Source: Mytilus galloprovincialis (lineage: Eukaryota; Mollusca; Bivalvia; Mytilida; Mytilidae). From it: a stretch of DNA of 64,000 bases. Location: contig NC_134839.1 of the NCBI RefSeq assembly GCF_965363235.1, positions 115,190,517 through 115,254,516 on the forward strand, read 5' to 3'. The position numbers and the translations under genes were made by a program. Positions within the stretch are counted from its first letter, which is position 1, and every line of letters begins with the position of its first letter. The notes beneath the pieces are model-generated. The model did not search any database. It saw nothing but the letters and a program-made list of their open reading frames with translations, and was not told the DNA's origin. This document shows positions 1 through 11,704 of the stretch, piece after piece.

Positions 1-1850
1 ACTGTCTGGTTTAAAATTAAATAGATCAAAAACTGAGGGCATTTGGTTAGGAAAATTAAAACATTGTAAAGATAAGTTTGAAAATATAACATGGAATAAA
101 GGACCAATAAAAAGTCTAGGAGTTTATTTTGGAACAGATCGAGCTGAATGTGATAAGCTGAATACTGAAAAAATAATACAGAAATGTGACAAATTAATAA
201 GTAATTGGAAAAAAAGAAATCTTACAATGATAGGTAAAATAACAGTTGTAAAATCTCTTCTTATACCAAACCTTACATATTTAGCTTCAGTCACAAACCT
301 ACCACATGAATTCATTCAACAGTTTAAAACTCTTATCCACAATTTTATATGGGATGGTAAACGAGAAAAAGTTAAACGAACCACACTAAGCAAAAATACT
401 ACTGAGGGAGGGCTTAAGATGACAGATATAGATAATTATATAACTGCACTACAAATAGCATGGATCAAAAGACTTACTGCAGATGATTTTGCTAACTGGA
501 AAGTAATTCCGACATTTTACTTTAATAAATTTGGTGCTAATTTCATGCTACTTTACATGAATCTAGACAACATTTACTCTATACAAAACCTACATAAAAC
601 TTTACCAAAATTCTACTTAGAAATTGTAAAGTCTTGGTTCAAAGTACAAAATTTAAATAATACCAAACTCAATATGAATTTTAAAAACATTAGACAACAA
701 ATCCTATGGGGAAACAAACTGATAAAATTTCAAGGAAAATGTTTAGTTTTTATAAATTGGATAAAAGAAGGCATTATATATGTTAATGATATAATTGACC
801 AAAATGGTAATATCTCTCAAGAAATAATATCTAATAAAATATCCTCAAAATCCAATTTAATGTTTGAAATTTCAAAACTTAAATACGCTATACCAAATCA
901 ATGGCTCAAGGTACTTCAATCAGAAAAATCAATAAAATCAAAAGTAAAAAATAAACTCAACCTTTGCATTAATACAAAAGAAAAAATTAAGATAATAAGT
1001 TTATAAGTAATGGAAACAAAACAGATATACACACACATTAATAGTGGAAATGAAGACACGCCTTCAAGTTTCTTTAAATGGAAACGTGTCCTAAATTTAG
1101 ATTCTTTAATCCCAATTAAATCAATGCTTAACTTTGTATTTACTTATTTAAAAGATAACAGATTAAAAATATTTAAATGGAAATTGCTGTATCATATCCT
1201 TCCTTGTAAACAACTGCTTTTTCAATGGAAGATAAAAGAAGACAGTAAATGTGACTTATGTAATGTATCAGAAGATTATAAACATTTTTTTCTAGAATGT
1301 CATTACTTTAAAACTTTTTGGGAAAAGATCAAAATACTATTAAATAAAGTTAAAATAGGTCATCATATCCTAAACTACAGAAATCTCATTATAGGATATA
1401 AAATCAGTGATATAAATTATTATGATATAAATCTGTTGGTGACACTCATCACATTTTCTATTCACAAGTGCACCCACAGTTCAAATTATAAAACTACAAA
1501 TTTTGATGTGTATGCCCTGTTCAAAAAAGATTTTTTGAACTACTTAAATATTTCGACACTTTCAGGTGGTAAACATGGTAAAATTTTGAAAGAAGTAAGC
1601 TTGTACATATAATTATTATTCTTGCATATATGTTATATGCTATATTTATGCAGCAATACATGTGTCTCAATATTATTTAATCTTAGAACCACGGGCTGTG
1701 GACTTCGTCATGATCATGATCAGCGACAGTGATAAAAGATTTAACCCCTACTATAATTTCTTGAAGCATCCTTCATGTAATATATCACATATTCATAAAT
1801 AAATAAACTTATATAATGTACTTCAATTCGCAACCAAGTATGTACACCTA
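1..1850 (+). mobile_element. L1-like LINE, 3' part (RT C-terminus and zf-RVT)
   Basis: The reading frame is already open at base 2 and runs to 1612, broken only by one in-frame TAA at 1004-1006, so the element starts left of the window. The first 75 codons hold the end of the RT thumb region (SGLKLNRSKTEGIWLG, SLGVYFG). Next comes the conserved block TVVKSLLIPNLTYLAS and then FIWDGKREKVKR, both typical of L1/Tx1-group proteins. Residues read from 1225 on form a zf-RVT knuckle (CDLC, then HFFLEC). The tail from 1613 to about 1850 is non-coding and AT-rich, with short ATAA runs near 1795. RT catalytic motifs lie outside the window. Identified from motif memory, not a search. Confidence 0.85.
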
Positions 1851-2188
1851 CATAATTAATATAACAAACTGCTTCGACTGTTAATTTTGCCTCCATCGTG
1901 TGATCCTTGATCAATAGGTCATGACCAGGTCAACTAGCATATATACAGAGTCAAAGCGGTTCACGAATGTAATTTTTTTCCGGAAATTAATTTCTGTAGT
2001 AATCTGTATATATAATATTGTTACATGTAAATCTAACCTTCTATTATTATTATTAATTTACTGAACAATCTCCCTGTTTGTTCAGTAAAACTAACACTAC
2101 AGGGGTGCCCTGACAAATGCTGTAGACATGGTATTCATTATAACAGCAATAGTGCAATAAATCAGATTTTAGATAAAAAAAAAAAAAA

Positions 2189-3368
2189 GGATTCTGAATA
2201 TGTTGTTTAAAATAAATGTATATAAACTCATCATAGATACCAGGATTAAAGATTAGGATTCTAAAGATGTTGTTTATACTTAATGTATATAAACTCATCA
2301 TAGATACCAGGATTAAACATTAGGATTCTGGAAATGTTGTTTATACCTAATGTATATAAACTCATCATAGATACCAGGATTAAACATTAGGATTCTGGAG
2401 ATGTTGTTTATACTAAATGTATATAAACTCATCACAGATACCAGGATTAAACATTGGGATTCTGGAAATGTTGTTTATACCTAATGTATATAAACTCATC
2501 ATAGATACCAGGATTAAACATTAAGATTCTGAAGATGTTGTTTATACTAAATGTATATAAACTCATCATAGATACCAGGATTAAACATTAGGATTCTGAA
2601 GATGTTGTTTATACTTAATGTATATAAACTCATCATAGATACCAGGATTAAATATTAGGATTCTGAAGATGTTGTTTATACCTAATGTATATAAACTCAT
2701 CATAGATACCAGGATTAAACATTAAGATTCTGAAGATGTTGTTTATACTAAATGTATATAAACTCATCATAGATACCAGGATTAAACATTAGGATTCTGA
2801 AGATGTTGTTTATACTTAATGTATATAAACTCATCATAGATTCCAGGATTAAATATTAGGATTCTGAAGATGTTGTTTATACCTAATGTATATGAACTCA
2901 TCATAGATACCAGGATTAAACATTAAGTTTCTGAAGATGTTGTTTATACTAAATGTATATAAACTCATCATAGATACCAGGATTGAGATTCTGAAGATGT
3001 TGTTTATACTAAATGTATATAAACTCATCATAGATACCAGGATTGAGATTCTGAAGATGTTGTTTATACTTAATGTATATAAGCTATCATAGATACCAGG
3101 ATTTAAATATTAGGATTCTAAAGATGTTGTTTATACTAAATGTATATAAGCTATCATAGATACCAGGATTAAACATTAGGATTCTGAAGATGTTGTTTAT
3201 ACTAAATGTATATAAACTCATCATATATACCAGGATTAAACATTAGGATTCTGAAGATGTTGTTTATACTAAATGTATATAAACTCATCATAGATTCCAG
3301 GATTAAATATTAGGATTCTGAAGATGTTGTTTATACTAAATGTATATAATCTCATCATAGATACCAGG
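2189..3368. repeat. 67-bp minisatellite, about 17 units
   Basis: Tandem units of about 67 bp, each with the core GATGTTGTTTATACTAAATG followed by a TATATAAACTCATC segment and ACCAGGATTAAACATT. Some later units are shorter (about 60 bp), ending in GGATTGAGATTCTG. Short reading frames seen on both strands here are simply the repeat unit translated. Confidence 0.9.
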
Positions 3369-3501
3369 GCTCTCGGTCATAAAACTTTACTCAGTACTCC
3401 GAATACAAAATCAGGTCTCGAAACACAAAATCCAGTATTTTGATTAGTTGATTCTCGAGTCTGAGTACAAAAATCGTGCTCGAAAGATTATGACCGCAAG
3501 G
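3369..3501. mobile_element. Small TIR element (MITE) inside the minisatellite
   Basis: A 133-bp block interrupts the 67-bp array. It starts GCTCTCGGTCATAAAACTT and ends in the imperfect inverted match AAGATTATGACCGCAAG. CCAGG stands on both sides (3364-3368 and 3502-3506), as a target duplication or from the repeat itself. No coding capacity. Confidence 0.55.
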
Positions 3502-3635
3502 CCAGGATTGAGATTATGAAGATGTTGTTTATACTAAATGTATATAATCTCATCGTAGATACCAGGATTGAGATTCTGAAGATGTTGTTTATACTAAATG
3601 TATATAAACTCATCATAGATACCAGGATTGACATT
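3502..3635. repeat. 67-bp minisatellite, last two units
   Basis: The same units as 2189-3368 resume after the inserted small element and end near 3635. Confidence 0.85.
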
Positions 3636-3639
3636 TTAA

Positions 3640-3900
3640 ACTGGCACAGGGCTCGCGTTTCGTCTACAAAAGACTCAACAGTAACGCCCGAATCAAAAAA
3701 TATGTTAAAGGCCAAATAAAATACAAAGTTGGAGAGCATTTAGGGCCAAATATTTATCAAACGTACCAGGATTATAATTTAATACTCCAGACTCGCGTTT
3801 CGTCTATTCAATACTCATCAGTGACGCTCAGATCTAAACAGTGATAAAGCCAAACAAGTACAAAGTTGTAGAGCATTGAGGACCCAAAGCTCCAAAAAGG
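3640..3900 (+). repeat. Dispersed repeat D (GCGTTTCGTCTAC family), two partial copies
   Basis: Two related segments (about 3650-3740 and 3763-3890) carry CTCGCGTTTCGTCTA, then CTCATCAGTGACGCTCAGAT and GTACAAAGTTG.AGAGCATT. The same family recurs at 16093-16205 (+) and, reversed, near 9195, 12185 and 41030. No coding function seen; a short non-autonomous element is likely. Confidence 0.6.
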
Positions 3901-4172
3901 TTGTGTCAAATACGGTTATGGTAATCTATTCCTTGGATAAGAAAATCCAAACATTCCTGAAAGTTTTGCCAAATACAGCTTATGTAATCTATTCCTAAGG
4001 TATTTCAAAAAAAAATAATTGTCAACAGTTAATTTATATCAATGACAATTCATGTCAACACAGAAGTGCTGTCCGTTTATAAAAAAAGAAATTATCAACA
4101 AACTCAGAATCTAATATCGCAAGCAATGTTTGCATTCATGAATTTGGTTGTTACAAAATAATGAATAACTAC

Positions 4173-4324
4173 CTTTGTTTTTTTTGAATATCTGTGATCA
4201 GTTGTCTTAATTCAGTAATCACATCATTTTCATCGATATCAACAGCTTCTGTTGTAACAATAGAAAATAAATAACATATGGTATTAGCAAAAACAACCCT
4301 TGTTACTTGAGATTTGATCGACAT
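4173..4324 (-). CDS. Possible first exon of a secreted protein
   Basis: On the minus strand an ATG at 4324 opens about 50 codons: a hydrophobic stretch (VVFANTICYLFSIVTTEA) that could be a signal peptide, then an acidic, helix-prone segment (VDIDENDVITELRQLITD) ending at a good splice donor, AAAG|GTAG, at 4173/4172. This layout, a signal peptide then the start of a coiled coil, is what first exons of bivalve C1q-domain and similar secreted proteins look like. No downstream exon was found between 1 and 4100, so it may be chance or a decayed exon. An in-frame upstream ATG at 4375 gives a longer reading. Confidence 0.25.
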
Positions 4325-4379
4325 TTTTATGTATATCTTATCTCCATTAGAGAATACTTCAATAGAGTTCAACACTTAG

Positions 4380-4968
4380 TAACATCTACGATGATCTGAA
4401 AGATTTTAATCAATGATCGAACTTTTAGCAGATCAATTATCATTTGTAAACTGAAATAAATTTTGTTATTCCTTTTTCGGTCCTTGCGACCATCAAGCTT
4501 GTTACATTTCTAAATACTAAACTGATACAACTCAATGTAAACGATCCGAAAAAGTGTGAGAATCGTAAAAAGAGCATTACCAAGATTGTAGATAGGGTAA
4601 GCGTCTTCTATGATCCAAGCATCACCAGCCATGCGTATCCACATTCAGTTAAACTATCACATTTTTGAATAGGACACAATTGATAAATTTATTGGTCAGA
4701 CTTATATTTTAGTTTCTTAATTTAATAGAACGCAACCGATATAAGAGACAAACGTGCCGAAATAGTCGTGTTATTGACCGCAAAACGTAAGTGATATCAG
4801 TATTTAGTCGTTTTTCCTTGTATTTCCTCCTAAAGATAAAATCGGTTTTAGACTCATTTAAGATATATTCACACACGTGTGAGATAATCTTCAACTGAAT
4901 TATATAACACATATCATATAATTTAAAAAATCCTTGATGAATTTATCTAGGTCCCGTGACTTAACTAT
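4380..4968. other. Intergenic, nothing recognised
   Basis: AT-rich sequence with no convincing reading frame; the 67-codon minus-strand frame at 4709-4912 has no domain, signal or splice context. Confidence 0.6.
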
Positions 4969-5682
4969 TGTAATAGATGTGCCTTAGTGTGCCTAGGTTA
5001 ATTCCCCTTAATTTGGACAGATTAATTATTTAGTATTTAAATGTTTATTTTAAGTTAAATTTGATTTAAATATAGTAGGATAAAAGTGAAGATTGTTAAT
5101 TTAAATGTTTCATTATTTAACTTTTGATGCTTTTATCATGTTTTAGAATATTCATTTATTTAACTTTTCTTCAGTACCTTTTCTGTTAAAGTTAGCCTGA
5201 TTACTGATAAGTTTAGGATATCATTTGATATTCAGTCGGAGTCGGCCTTGCACAGGCCTCCAAATACTCGCCGGAACTAAAATTAGTACTACTTGAGTCT
5301 AGAGTTAGCCACCACTTCGGTGCAGTTCGCCAGAGTTAGTCACCCCTTTTTGGTGCAATTTTACTACATTAAAACACAACGCGAAGCAAATTTACTTGAC
5401 TTTTAAGACTAACTCTGGGAAAACTCTATTTTTCATTTTACATTTGAAATTACTTTATTTTTGAACTTCATTTAAGACAGTTTTCTGACTCCTGTTTATT
5501 TCCGACTTTGTTTAAATTCATGCAATTATTATTGTACATTTGTAAATAAAATATAGTTTCATTTGATTCATTGTCTGTTATTCAGCCATAATCTGATATC
5601 AGGTATCCCGATGGTCGAATAGGGGCGAAGTACTGGCCACTACACGTCCCGGGAGGTGTCGTCACCGACCCCCTCCGTTACA
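4969..5682 (+). repeat. 5' LTR
   Basis: 714 bp, TGTAA at the start and TTACA at the end; near-identical to 7606-8319. Confidence 0.93.
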
Positions 5683-5684
5683 AA

Positions 5685-5702
5685 TGGTGCCGTGACCAGG
5701 AT
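5685..5702 (+). other. Primer-binding site of the LTR element
   Basis: TGGTGCCGTGACCAGGAT lies two bases after the 5' LTR, the place and form (TGG start) expected for a tRNA-primer site. The tRNA was not identified. Confidence 0.6.
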
Positions 5703-5778
5703 ACCTGACCCCTCAGTTTTGGTATGAATATTTTTATTGCATTTACTTTTGATATTGTTTAAATTTTTGATTTTCAAA

Positions 5779-6531
5779 ATGATAAAGTTTGAACAGAAAC
5801 CTTGTACTTTTGACGGTGTTAGTGCCGATGTACAAGATTATTTTATTCAATTTGAAGCAGTTAGTCTGTGGAATAACTGGAATTTTTCTGAAATGGCTCT
5901 TCAGTTAATAATATACTTAAGAGAAGAAGCACGAACTATTTTACGTCTTCTTACTTTAACTCAGTTGCAAAGCTATGATTTTTTGAAAAGTTTACTTTTT
6001 CAACGCTTTAATCCTAAGGAAAGGATAGCATTTTATAAATTTCAACTGAATAGTTGTTTAATTTTGTCGGATGAATCTGTGTTCGATTTTGGACACAGAT
6101 TCAAACTTTTATGTCATCGTGCATATCCAGATAATTTTCAAAGTATGCAAACTTATTTTATGGATCTTTTTATTGGCAAATTAGAGAAGGAAATGGGAAA
6201 GTTTGTCCATTTTAAGCATCCTGCAACTTTTGATGATGCTATATTTTTGGCTACAGAGTTTGAATGTTTTAATTTGACAATTGGACTTGTTCAATGTGAA
6301 ATTGAGGAAAGTGAGGAAAGTTTAGATTTTAGTTGTTTGAAGTCTGGTTTTGATCAAATTGTCAAAGTTCTTAAAAAGCTGGTTTATAAGAAGTTTAAAG
6401 TAAAAAAATGTTTTAATTGTTTGGTAGTTGGACATATCAGAGCTAATTGTCCCAATAAAGTTTGTAAAAGTGTCAATTCTGTTCATGTTGTTGAACCAGA
6501 AAAACCAGTTTCTACTGCAGTTCATATATAA
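5779..6531 (+). CDS. Gag-like region of the LTR element
   Basis: About 250 residues from the ATG at 5779, preferred over 5737 because the family-like start (MIKFEQKPCTFDG) begins there. The order is that of a Ty3/gypsy Gag: an FDG-type N-terminus, a helical capsid-like section with an L..RFNPKE.....F element and an AYPDNF element, and one CCHC zinc knuckle, CFNCLVVGHIRANC, near residue 213. It belongs to the fossil LTR element; its role would have been particle formation and RNA packaging. Confidence 0.75.
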   Translation: MIKFEQKPCTFDGVSADVQDYFIQFEAVSLWNNWNFSEMALQLIIYLREEARTILRLLTLTQLQSYDFLKSLLFQRFNPKERIAFYKFQLNSCLILSDESVFDFGHRFKLLCHRAYPDNFQSMQTYFMDLFIGKLEKEMGKFVHFKHPATFDDAIFLATEFECFNLTIGLVQCEIEESEESLDFSCLKSGFDQIVKVLKKLVYKKFKVKKCFNCLVVGHIRANCPNKVCKSVNSVHVVEPEKPVSTAVHI

Positions 6532-7605
6532 GAAAGTGAAAAAATCATGCAAAGTTGTCAACAAAGTTCAAAGTTTATTTCCATCTGATTTGCAAAGTTG
6601 TTTATCTTATTATTTGATTTCTAGCACGGATGAGTTTTCTTGTTTGAAGGATAAGCCGGTTAAAGTTTTCAATTAGTATGTTTTATGAGTTTTAGTTTGT
6701 ATATTTTGTATATTACTTATTTTGTCAGTCTATATTATTGTTTAGTAGGTATGGTTTCAAAGTTTTCATTGGATTTGTTGTTTTTCTTGGTCACGTTAAT
6801 GACCCGGTTTTGCCATCAAAATCACCCTCAAAAACGTTGTTTGATTTGATTGTATTTTTCTTTTGATGTTAGTTTGTTTAGATTGTTGCTAAGTTTCTTG
6901 TTTGAATAGATTTATTTATGAGTTTGCTCATTTATTTGGATTTTTAACCTTTCTGAACAAATTTAATTGTTTTAAATTTGTTTAGTTTGGTTATGGTGTT
7001 CCTTTTGTGACTTTAATAAGTCATGGCAGAAATCTATAGAGTGGCAGAAAGATAGAGTGAAGACAACCAGCTGATAAAGTAAGCAGTTCTTGTTATCAAG
7101 AACACCTTTCTTAGTTTTTGTACAACGTTTGAACTTTGATCATCTTGAACCCGGATTCACATGTTATACGTGATTCCGTGAGATCTACAATGGTGGACTA
7201 AACCTGGTACAACGATGGACTTTTTAGAACCCGAAAACACACGTTTAAAGTGTTTTCGTGAGAACAACAATTGGTGGAATATGGACCATGCAGATTATCC
7301 GTATTAACATTCCGTTTCCGTTTGAAGAACTGTGTTTTATTGAATGCTGTATAACTGTGTCCGTTTACATTTATATTCTATGGACCGTACTTTATAATTT
7401 GTGTTTACCAACTATTCCTGGACGCTTATGCTGTGTGGAACTTTTCCTATGGTTGGACCGTGTGATTATTCGACATTTTTGTGACATTTATTGACATTTT
7501 ATGTGCATTGATTTATATTGTTTATTGTTTTTTTACATCATCTATTTTAAATAGTTCTTTTCCCAAATATTAATTTCTTTAATATTTGTCCTAAGGGGGG
7601 AGGAT
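6532..7605 (+). other. Non-coding interior of the LTR element and polypurine tract
   Basis: No retroviral enzyme domain is visible in about 1.07 kb. It ends in a purine run (AAGGGGGGAGGA, about 7593-7604) directly before the 3' LTR, consistent with a polypurine tract. Confidence 0.6.
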
Positions 7606-8319
7606 TGTAATAGATGTGCCTTGGTGTGCCTAGGTTAATTCCCCTTAATTTGGACAGATTAATTATTTAGTATTTAAATGTTTATTTTAAGTTAAATTTG
7701 ATTTAAATATAGTAGGATAAAAGTAAAGATTGTTAATTTAACTGTTTCATTGTTTAACTTTTGATGCTTTTATCATGTTTTAGAATATTCATTTATTTAA
7801 CTTTTCTTCAGTACCTTTTCTGTTAAAGTTAGCCTGATTACTGATAAGTTTAGGATATCATTTGATATTCAGTCGGAGTCGGCCTTGCACAGGCCTCCAA
7901 ATACTCGCCGGAACTAAAATTAGTACTACTTGAGTTTAGAGTTAGCCACCACTTCGGTGCAGTTCGCCAGAGTTAGTCACCCCTTTTTGGTGCAATTTTA
8001 CTACATTAAAACACAACGCGAAGCAAATTTACTTGACTTTTAAGACTAACTCTGGGAACACTCTATTTTTCATTTTACATTTGAAATTACTTTATTTTTG
8101 AACTTCATTTAAGACAGTTTTCTGACTCCTGTTTATTTCCGACTTTGTTTAAATTCATGCAATTATTATTGTACATTTGTAAATAAAATATAGTTTCATT
8201 TGATTCATTGTCTGTTATTCAGCCATAATCTGATATCAGGTATCTCAATGGTCGAATAGGGGCGAAGTACTGACCACTACACGTCCCGGGAGGTTTCGTC
8301 ACCGACCCCCTCCGTTACA
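7606..8319 (+). repeat. 3' LTR
   Basis: 714 bp, the same termini as the 5' LTR, followed by the CTAT target duplicate. Confidence 0.93.
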
Positions 8320-8352
8320 CTATATTTTAGCATCTAACAAAGACTAATATAA

Positions 8353-8550
8353 ACGTATTTACACTTTTGGTATTTAGATGTATTTTGCCTCCGAATGACC
8401 TTATATCACCTCCGAATAACCTTTTGACGTCAAGAAACAATCACTTCTTTGATGTGACGTCAAATGTTTTGAATTATGATGTCAAAATTTACGGGAACCT
8501 GTGTGATTTTATGTAATGGCGGACAAATTTGCATACAAGTGTAAATACGT
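8353..8550. mobile_element. MITE with 14-bp perfect TIRs
   Basis: ACGTATTTACACTT at 8353-8366 is matched exactly, inverted, at 8537-8550. The interior holds ACGGGAACCTGTGTGATTT and AATGGCGGACAAAT, also found inside the element at 53110-53273, which has different terminal sequences. Non-coding. Confidence 0.75.
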
Positions 8551-8556
8551 CTATTC

Positions 8557-9940
8557 AATGCAATGTCAAAGGATTTAGATTCTATGATTAAACCTAGTTG
8601 GTTTCAAAGACTCTTCGTTCATTTAATGTTGATACTACAAGCTGATTTGTAAAAACAAGTATATGTAGTTAGAAATTATGGGTTAATTGTATGGGAGCTA
8701 TGTTTTAGATGATAGTTATAAAATGTCACGATATTCCTTGTGAAAAATATAAGCACAATAAACTAAACCCAAGTAAAACATGATTATGAAATCTCCACCA
8801 CAATACAATATGAAAATATATATATGAAGATGACTACTTATGTAATGTGAACAATTGGATATGATACTAATCATGAATGTGCAGAAAAAAGCAATGAGCA
8901 TATATTGAGAAAAAATATTCTCGATGAAGACGTATAAGTAAAAGTTAGTTTGTGTATAGGCCATTTGACAGCAACCAAACAACAATAATACAAATGAAGA
9001 CATGACATTTCGGTCATGTTATATTAGCAAAAGACTTTATAAATGACTGGTCATTATAAATGATTACAGTGTTTTAAATGAAGGTAAATCCAAAACACCG
9101 ATTTGGACGTATGAAATTTATATCTTGTTGTTTTCTTTTTTTCGTACTTTTTTTCGTACTTTTTTTTGACTTCTTATATTATCATTTTCCCCAGCATAAC
9201 TGATGAGTATTTGAGGACAAAACACACGTCCGGCATAGAATTGAGAATGGAAATGGAGAATGTGTCAAATAGACAAGAACCTGACCAAAAGTCAGAAAAC
9301 AGCCAAAATGGTAAATTCAACGTTTGTAAAACCCGTTATCTGTGATGATTCAAAGTTAATTATTAATGGTTAAATTTTATATTTTTTAGTGTTAGTCTGG
9401 ATTTTTTTCAGATCTGTTATATTTCATGACCATATACAGATTGTATAACCATGCTTGTGGCATTTTACAACTAAATAGACAACACGGTGGTGCTGACATT
9501 TTGTATCATATATCGACAATTTTATATCACGTACGAGGGGAAATATTTTCCAACAACTGTATTTAACTGCATGCATGAACTGGCGGCAAAAGTAAAATTA
9601 TTCTAAGGTATGTTAAGGGGATAAGACTCACTCTTTTATGATGTGTCTTAATTCAATGTTATATGATTGTGGCTTATAATAACAAATAAAATATGTGATA
9701 AACATTTTGGGAAAGATAATCTTCCGTAAAGTTTTTAATTTTGTAATCCTGAACGAGAATTTTTCAAATTTTCAAAAACCTTAAAGAGTTATGTCTACAT
9801 TCGAATTTTACGAATATATCTACATTTAATTGATATACTTAGTAGTTGGGCGTTTAATTTTGTTCGGTTGTAAGTTGGACTTCAATAATTTTTACAGGTT
9901 AATAACTTTTGAACGTAAATTCTTATAATAACGATATGGA
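8557..9940. other. Intergenic, no gene recognised
   Basis: Holds one reversed fragment of dispersed repeat D near 9195-9250 (ACTGATGAGTATTTGAGGAC, then ACACACGTC). The 95-codon minus-strand frame at 8716-9003 is very hydrophobic but has no supporting splice sites or domain. Confidence 0.5.
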
Positions 9941-10400
9941 ATATCTAAATTATCAAAAGTTCAATGCCACCTGTCATTGAAACGACCTGGAATGCATTTT
10001 ACTGATTCAATTATTTGTTACAGCAAGTAGGGGTATAGTAAACTATCTTAATAGCCAACCAGGGGGTATAATGCTCTTTTGTTTGCAATTCTAAGGACTG
10101 ATGTGTAAAAACATTCCAAGTAATGTACACATTGAAGGTAATGAAGTTTTCCCATGCATAGCAATAAAATTAAATGACAAATTAAACTTTTGTACAACCG
10201 AATTATAAAATATGTAAACCGACTGAAATTTTAACCAATGGCTTGTATAGACGAGTTCATGCTAAAATGTCTAGTAAACACTTCAAGCTTTTGCAGAATA
10301 AATTAATTAGAGAGAGCCAGTTCAAAGAAAAACAAAAGTTTATATCACAGCTGAAAGATGTCTCATTATGACAATTATCTTGTATTCCAGTTAATCCTTT
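9940..10400. repeat. Diverged duplicated segment, copy 1
   Basis: About 450 bp that aligns by eye, with many mismatches and indels, to 14020-14560. Shared landmarks are AAAGTT.AA.....CACCT near the start, GGAATGCATTTT, a TTGTATAGACG segment near 10240, and AGATGTCT.....GACAAT near 10355. No gene recognised. Confidence 0.5.
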
Positions 10401-10680
10401 AAACGTTCTGATTTAAAATATCTTTAATAGCATAACTCTCAGTAATGTTATGGTGAATTGAATGTTGAAATCGTTCATTTTGACATATTTACCTATTATG
10501 TCAGTTTGGTTGTTTTCACACATCGTTAATGTTATCCATTCGTTTGAGTTGCTTCAACATTTGATTTTGGACTTTCCGTTTAAAATTCGTTATTTTTGTT
10601 ATTTTACTCTTTTCCCTTAAATAATATACGATAAATCAAGTTTTCTAATAATTTACAATTTCAAGTTACTTACATAAAAA

Positions 10681-10960
10681 GTAAAATCACAAAAATACTG
10701 AACTCAGATCAACTCGGAAAATCCCTAATCAAATGGCAAAATCAAACAACAAAACACATAAAAAACGAATGGACGAGAACTGTCATATTCCTGACTTGGT
10801 ACAGGCATTTTCAAATGTAGAAAATGGTGGATTAAACCTTGTGTTATAGCGCTAACCCTCTCATTTTGATGACAGTCTTGTCAAATTCAGTTATATTTAC
10901 AATGATGCGTGAACTAAACAGACACAATAATTAAAATATGGATACAGCAGTCATCATCGT
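10681..10960 (+). repeat. Dispersed repeat A (retroelement 3' tail type)
   Basis: Carries CTGTCATATTCCTGACTTGG, then ACAGGCATTTTC and AAAATGGTGGATTAAACC, then a GATGACAGTC segment. The same block recurs at about 11240-11340, 12280-12366, 16205-16325, 23535-23650 and 28255-28430, and reversed at 13690-13935 and 41235-41345. At 41 kb it lies in the 3' tail of a Penelope-like fragment, so these are probably 5'-truncated retroelement tails. Confidence 0.6.
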
Positions 10961-11239
10961 GTAAAATTTTTAAAAGGAACAATTTAACAGAACACAAAAA
11001 CATATATCTACAAACACATTCATTGATTCGCTTGTCTGACATCAGAAAATTGTATACGTCACATATATTCGTCTTTCAATGTACATACAAACAATTTTAA
11101 AATTTCACATACGCAATGTTAGCATACAGGGTTAAAAGTCAAAAGTATGTAAGAATAAATTTCAGAAATAAACCGAGATTTAATAAAGTCAAAAAGTTAT
11201 ATAGGATTTATAAGAATCCAACACGCATATAAATATCAT

Positions 11240-11455
11240 ATAGCAAAATCGAAAGCTCAAACACATTAAACGAATTGATAACTACTGTCAAATTTCTGAC
11301 ATGGTACAGACATTTTCGTATATAGAAAATTTATTTAATGGATAGAGTTTTATCATCTAATTATTTTTTGCACTACACACGAGTGGACAGTTTCGTCATA
11401 TAGATATAAAAAGAAGATGTAGTATGTTTGCCAAACGATAAAACTAACGGCTTTA
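11240..11455 (+). repeat. Dispersed repeat A and B fragments
   Basis: Partial repeat A (AAATTTCTGACATGGTACAG, near 11290) followed at about 11405 by a scrap of repeat B (AAGAAGATGTAGTATG, AACTAACGGC.TTATTTATA). Confidence 0.5.
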
Positions 11456-11704
11456 TTTATACAGACGCACTGTTTTATAAAACACCCAACAATTTAGAAA
11501 AATTTATTGAAGTATTTGTTTATGTAATAAACTATATTTTTACAAATAGATCACGTTATACACGTAATATTAACCTGAAAATAGTATTGAAAATTACTAT
11601 TATTTTTGAAAAATCTTTTTTGTTAATCAGATAAAAACTTAATAATAAAACAGTTCACTAATTTATATCTACAAACTGTGGTACTACATATATGTAACCA
11701 ATGG

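Larger units (their letters stand above)
4969..8319 (+). mobile_element. Short LTR retrotransposon (Ty3/gypsy-type gag only)
   Basis: Two 714-bp LTRs in the same orientation (4969-5682 and 7606-8319) begin TGTAA and end TTACA. They bracket 1,923 bp. CTAT stands at both outer edges (4965-4968 and 8320-8323), a 4-bp target duplication. A primer-binding-like site follows the 5' LTR and a purine-rich tract precedes the 3' LTR. The interior has a gag-like region and no recognisable protease, reverse transcriptase, RNase H or integrase, so this is a defective, non-autonomous copy that would have relied on proteins from elsewhere. The two LTRs differ at roughly ten sites by eye (about 1.5%), which suggests a fairly recent insertion. 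Treated here as a fossil. Confidence 0.93.

Noticed and set aside
2849-3739. Repeated SLYTFSINNIFRISIL readings as a repeat protein
   Set aside because: They are translations of the 67-bp minisatellite unit, present in several frames, and they break with each indel.
7258-7494. 78-codon frame near the 3' end of the LTR element as a possible envelope-like piece
   Set aside because: No signal peptide, cleavage site or family motif; the composition is that of the surrounding non-coding interior.
8716-9003. 95-codon very hydrophobic minus-strand frame
   Set aside because: AT-rich sequence gives Phe, Ile and Tyr by chance. No splice sites, domain or duplicate supports it.
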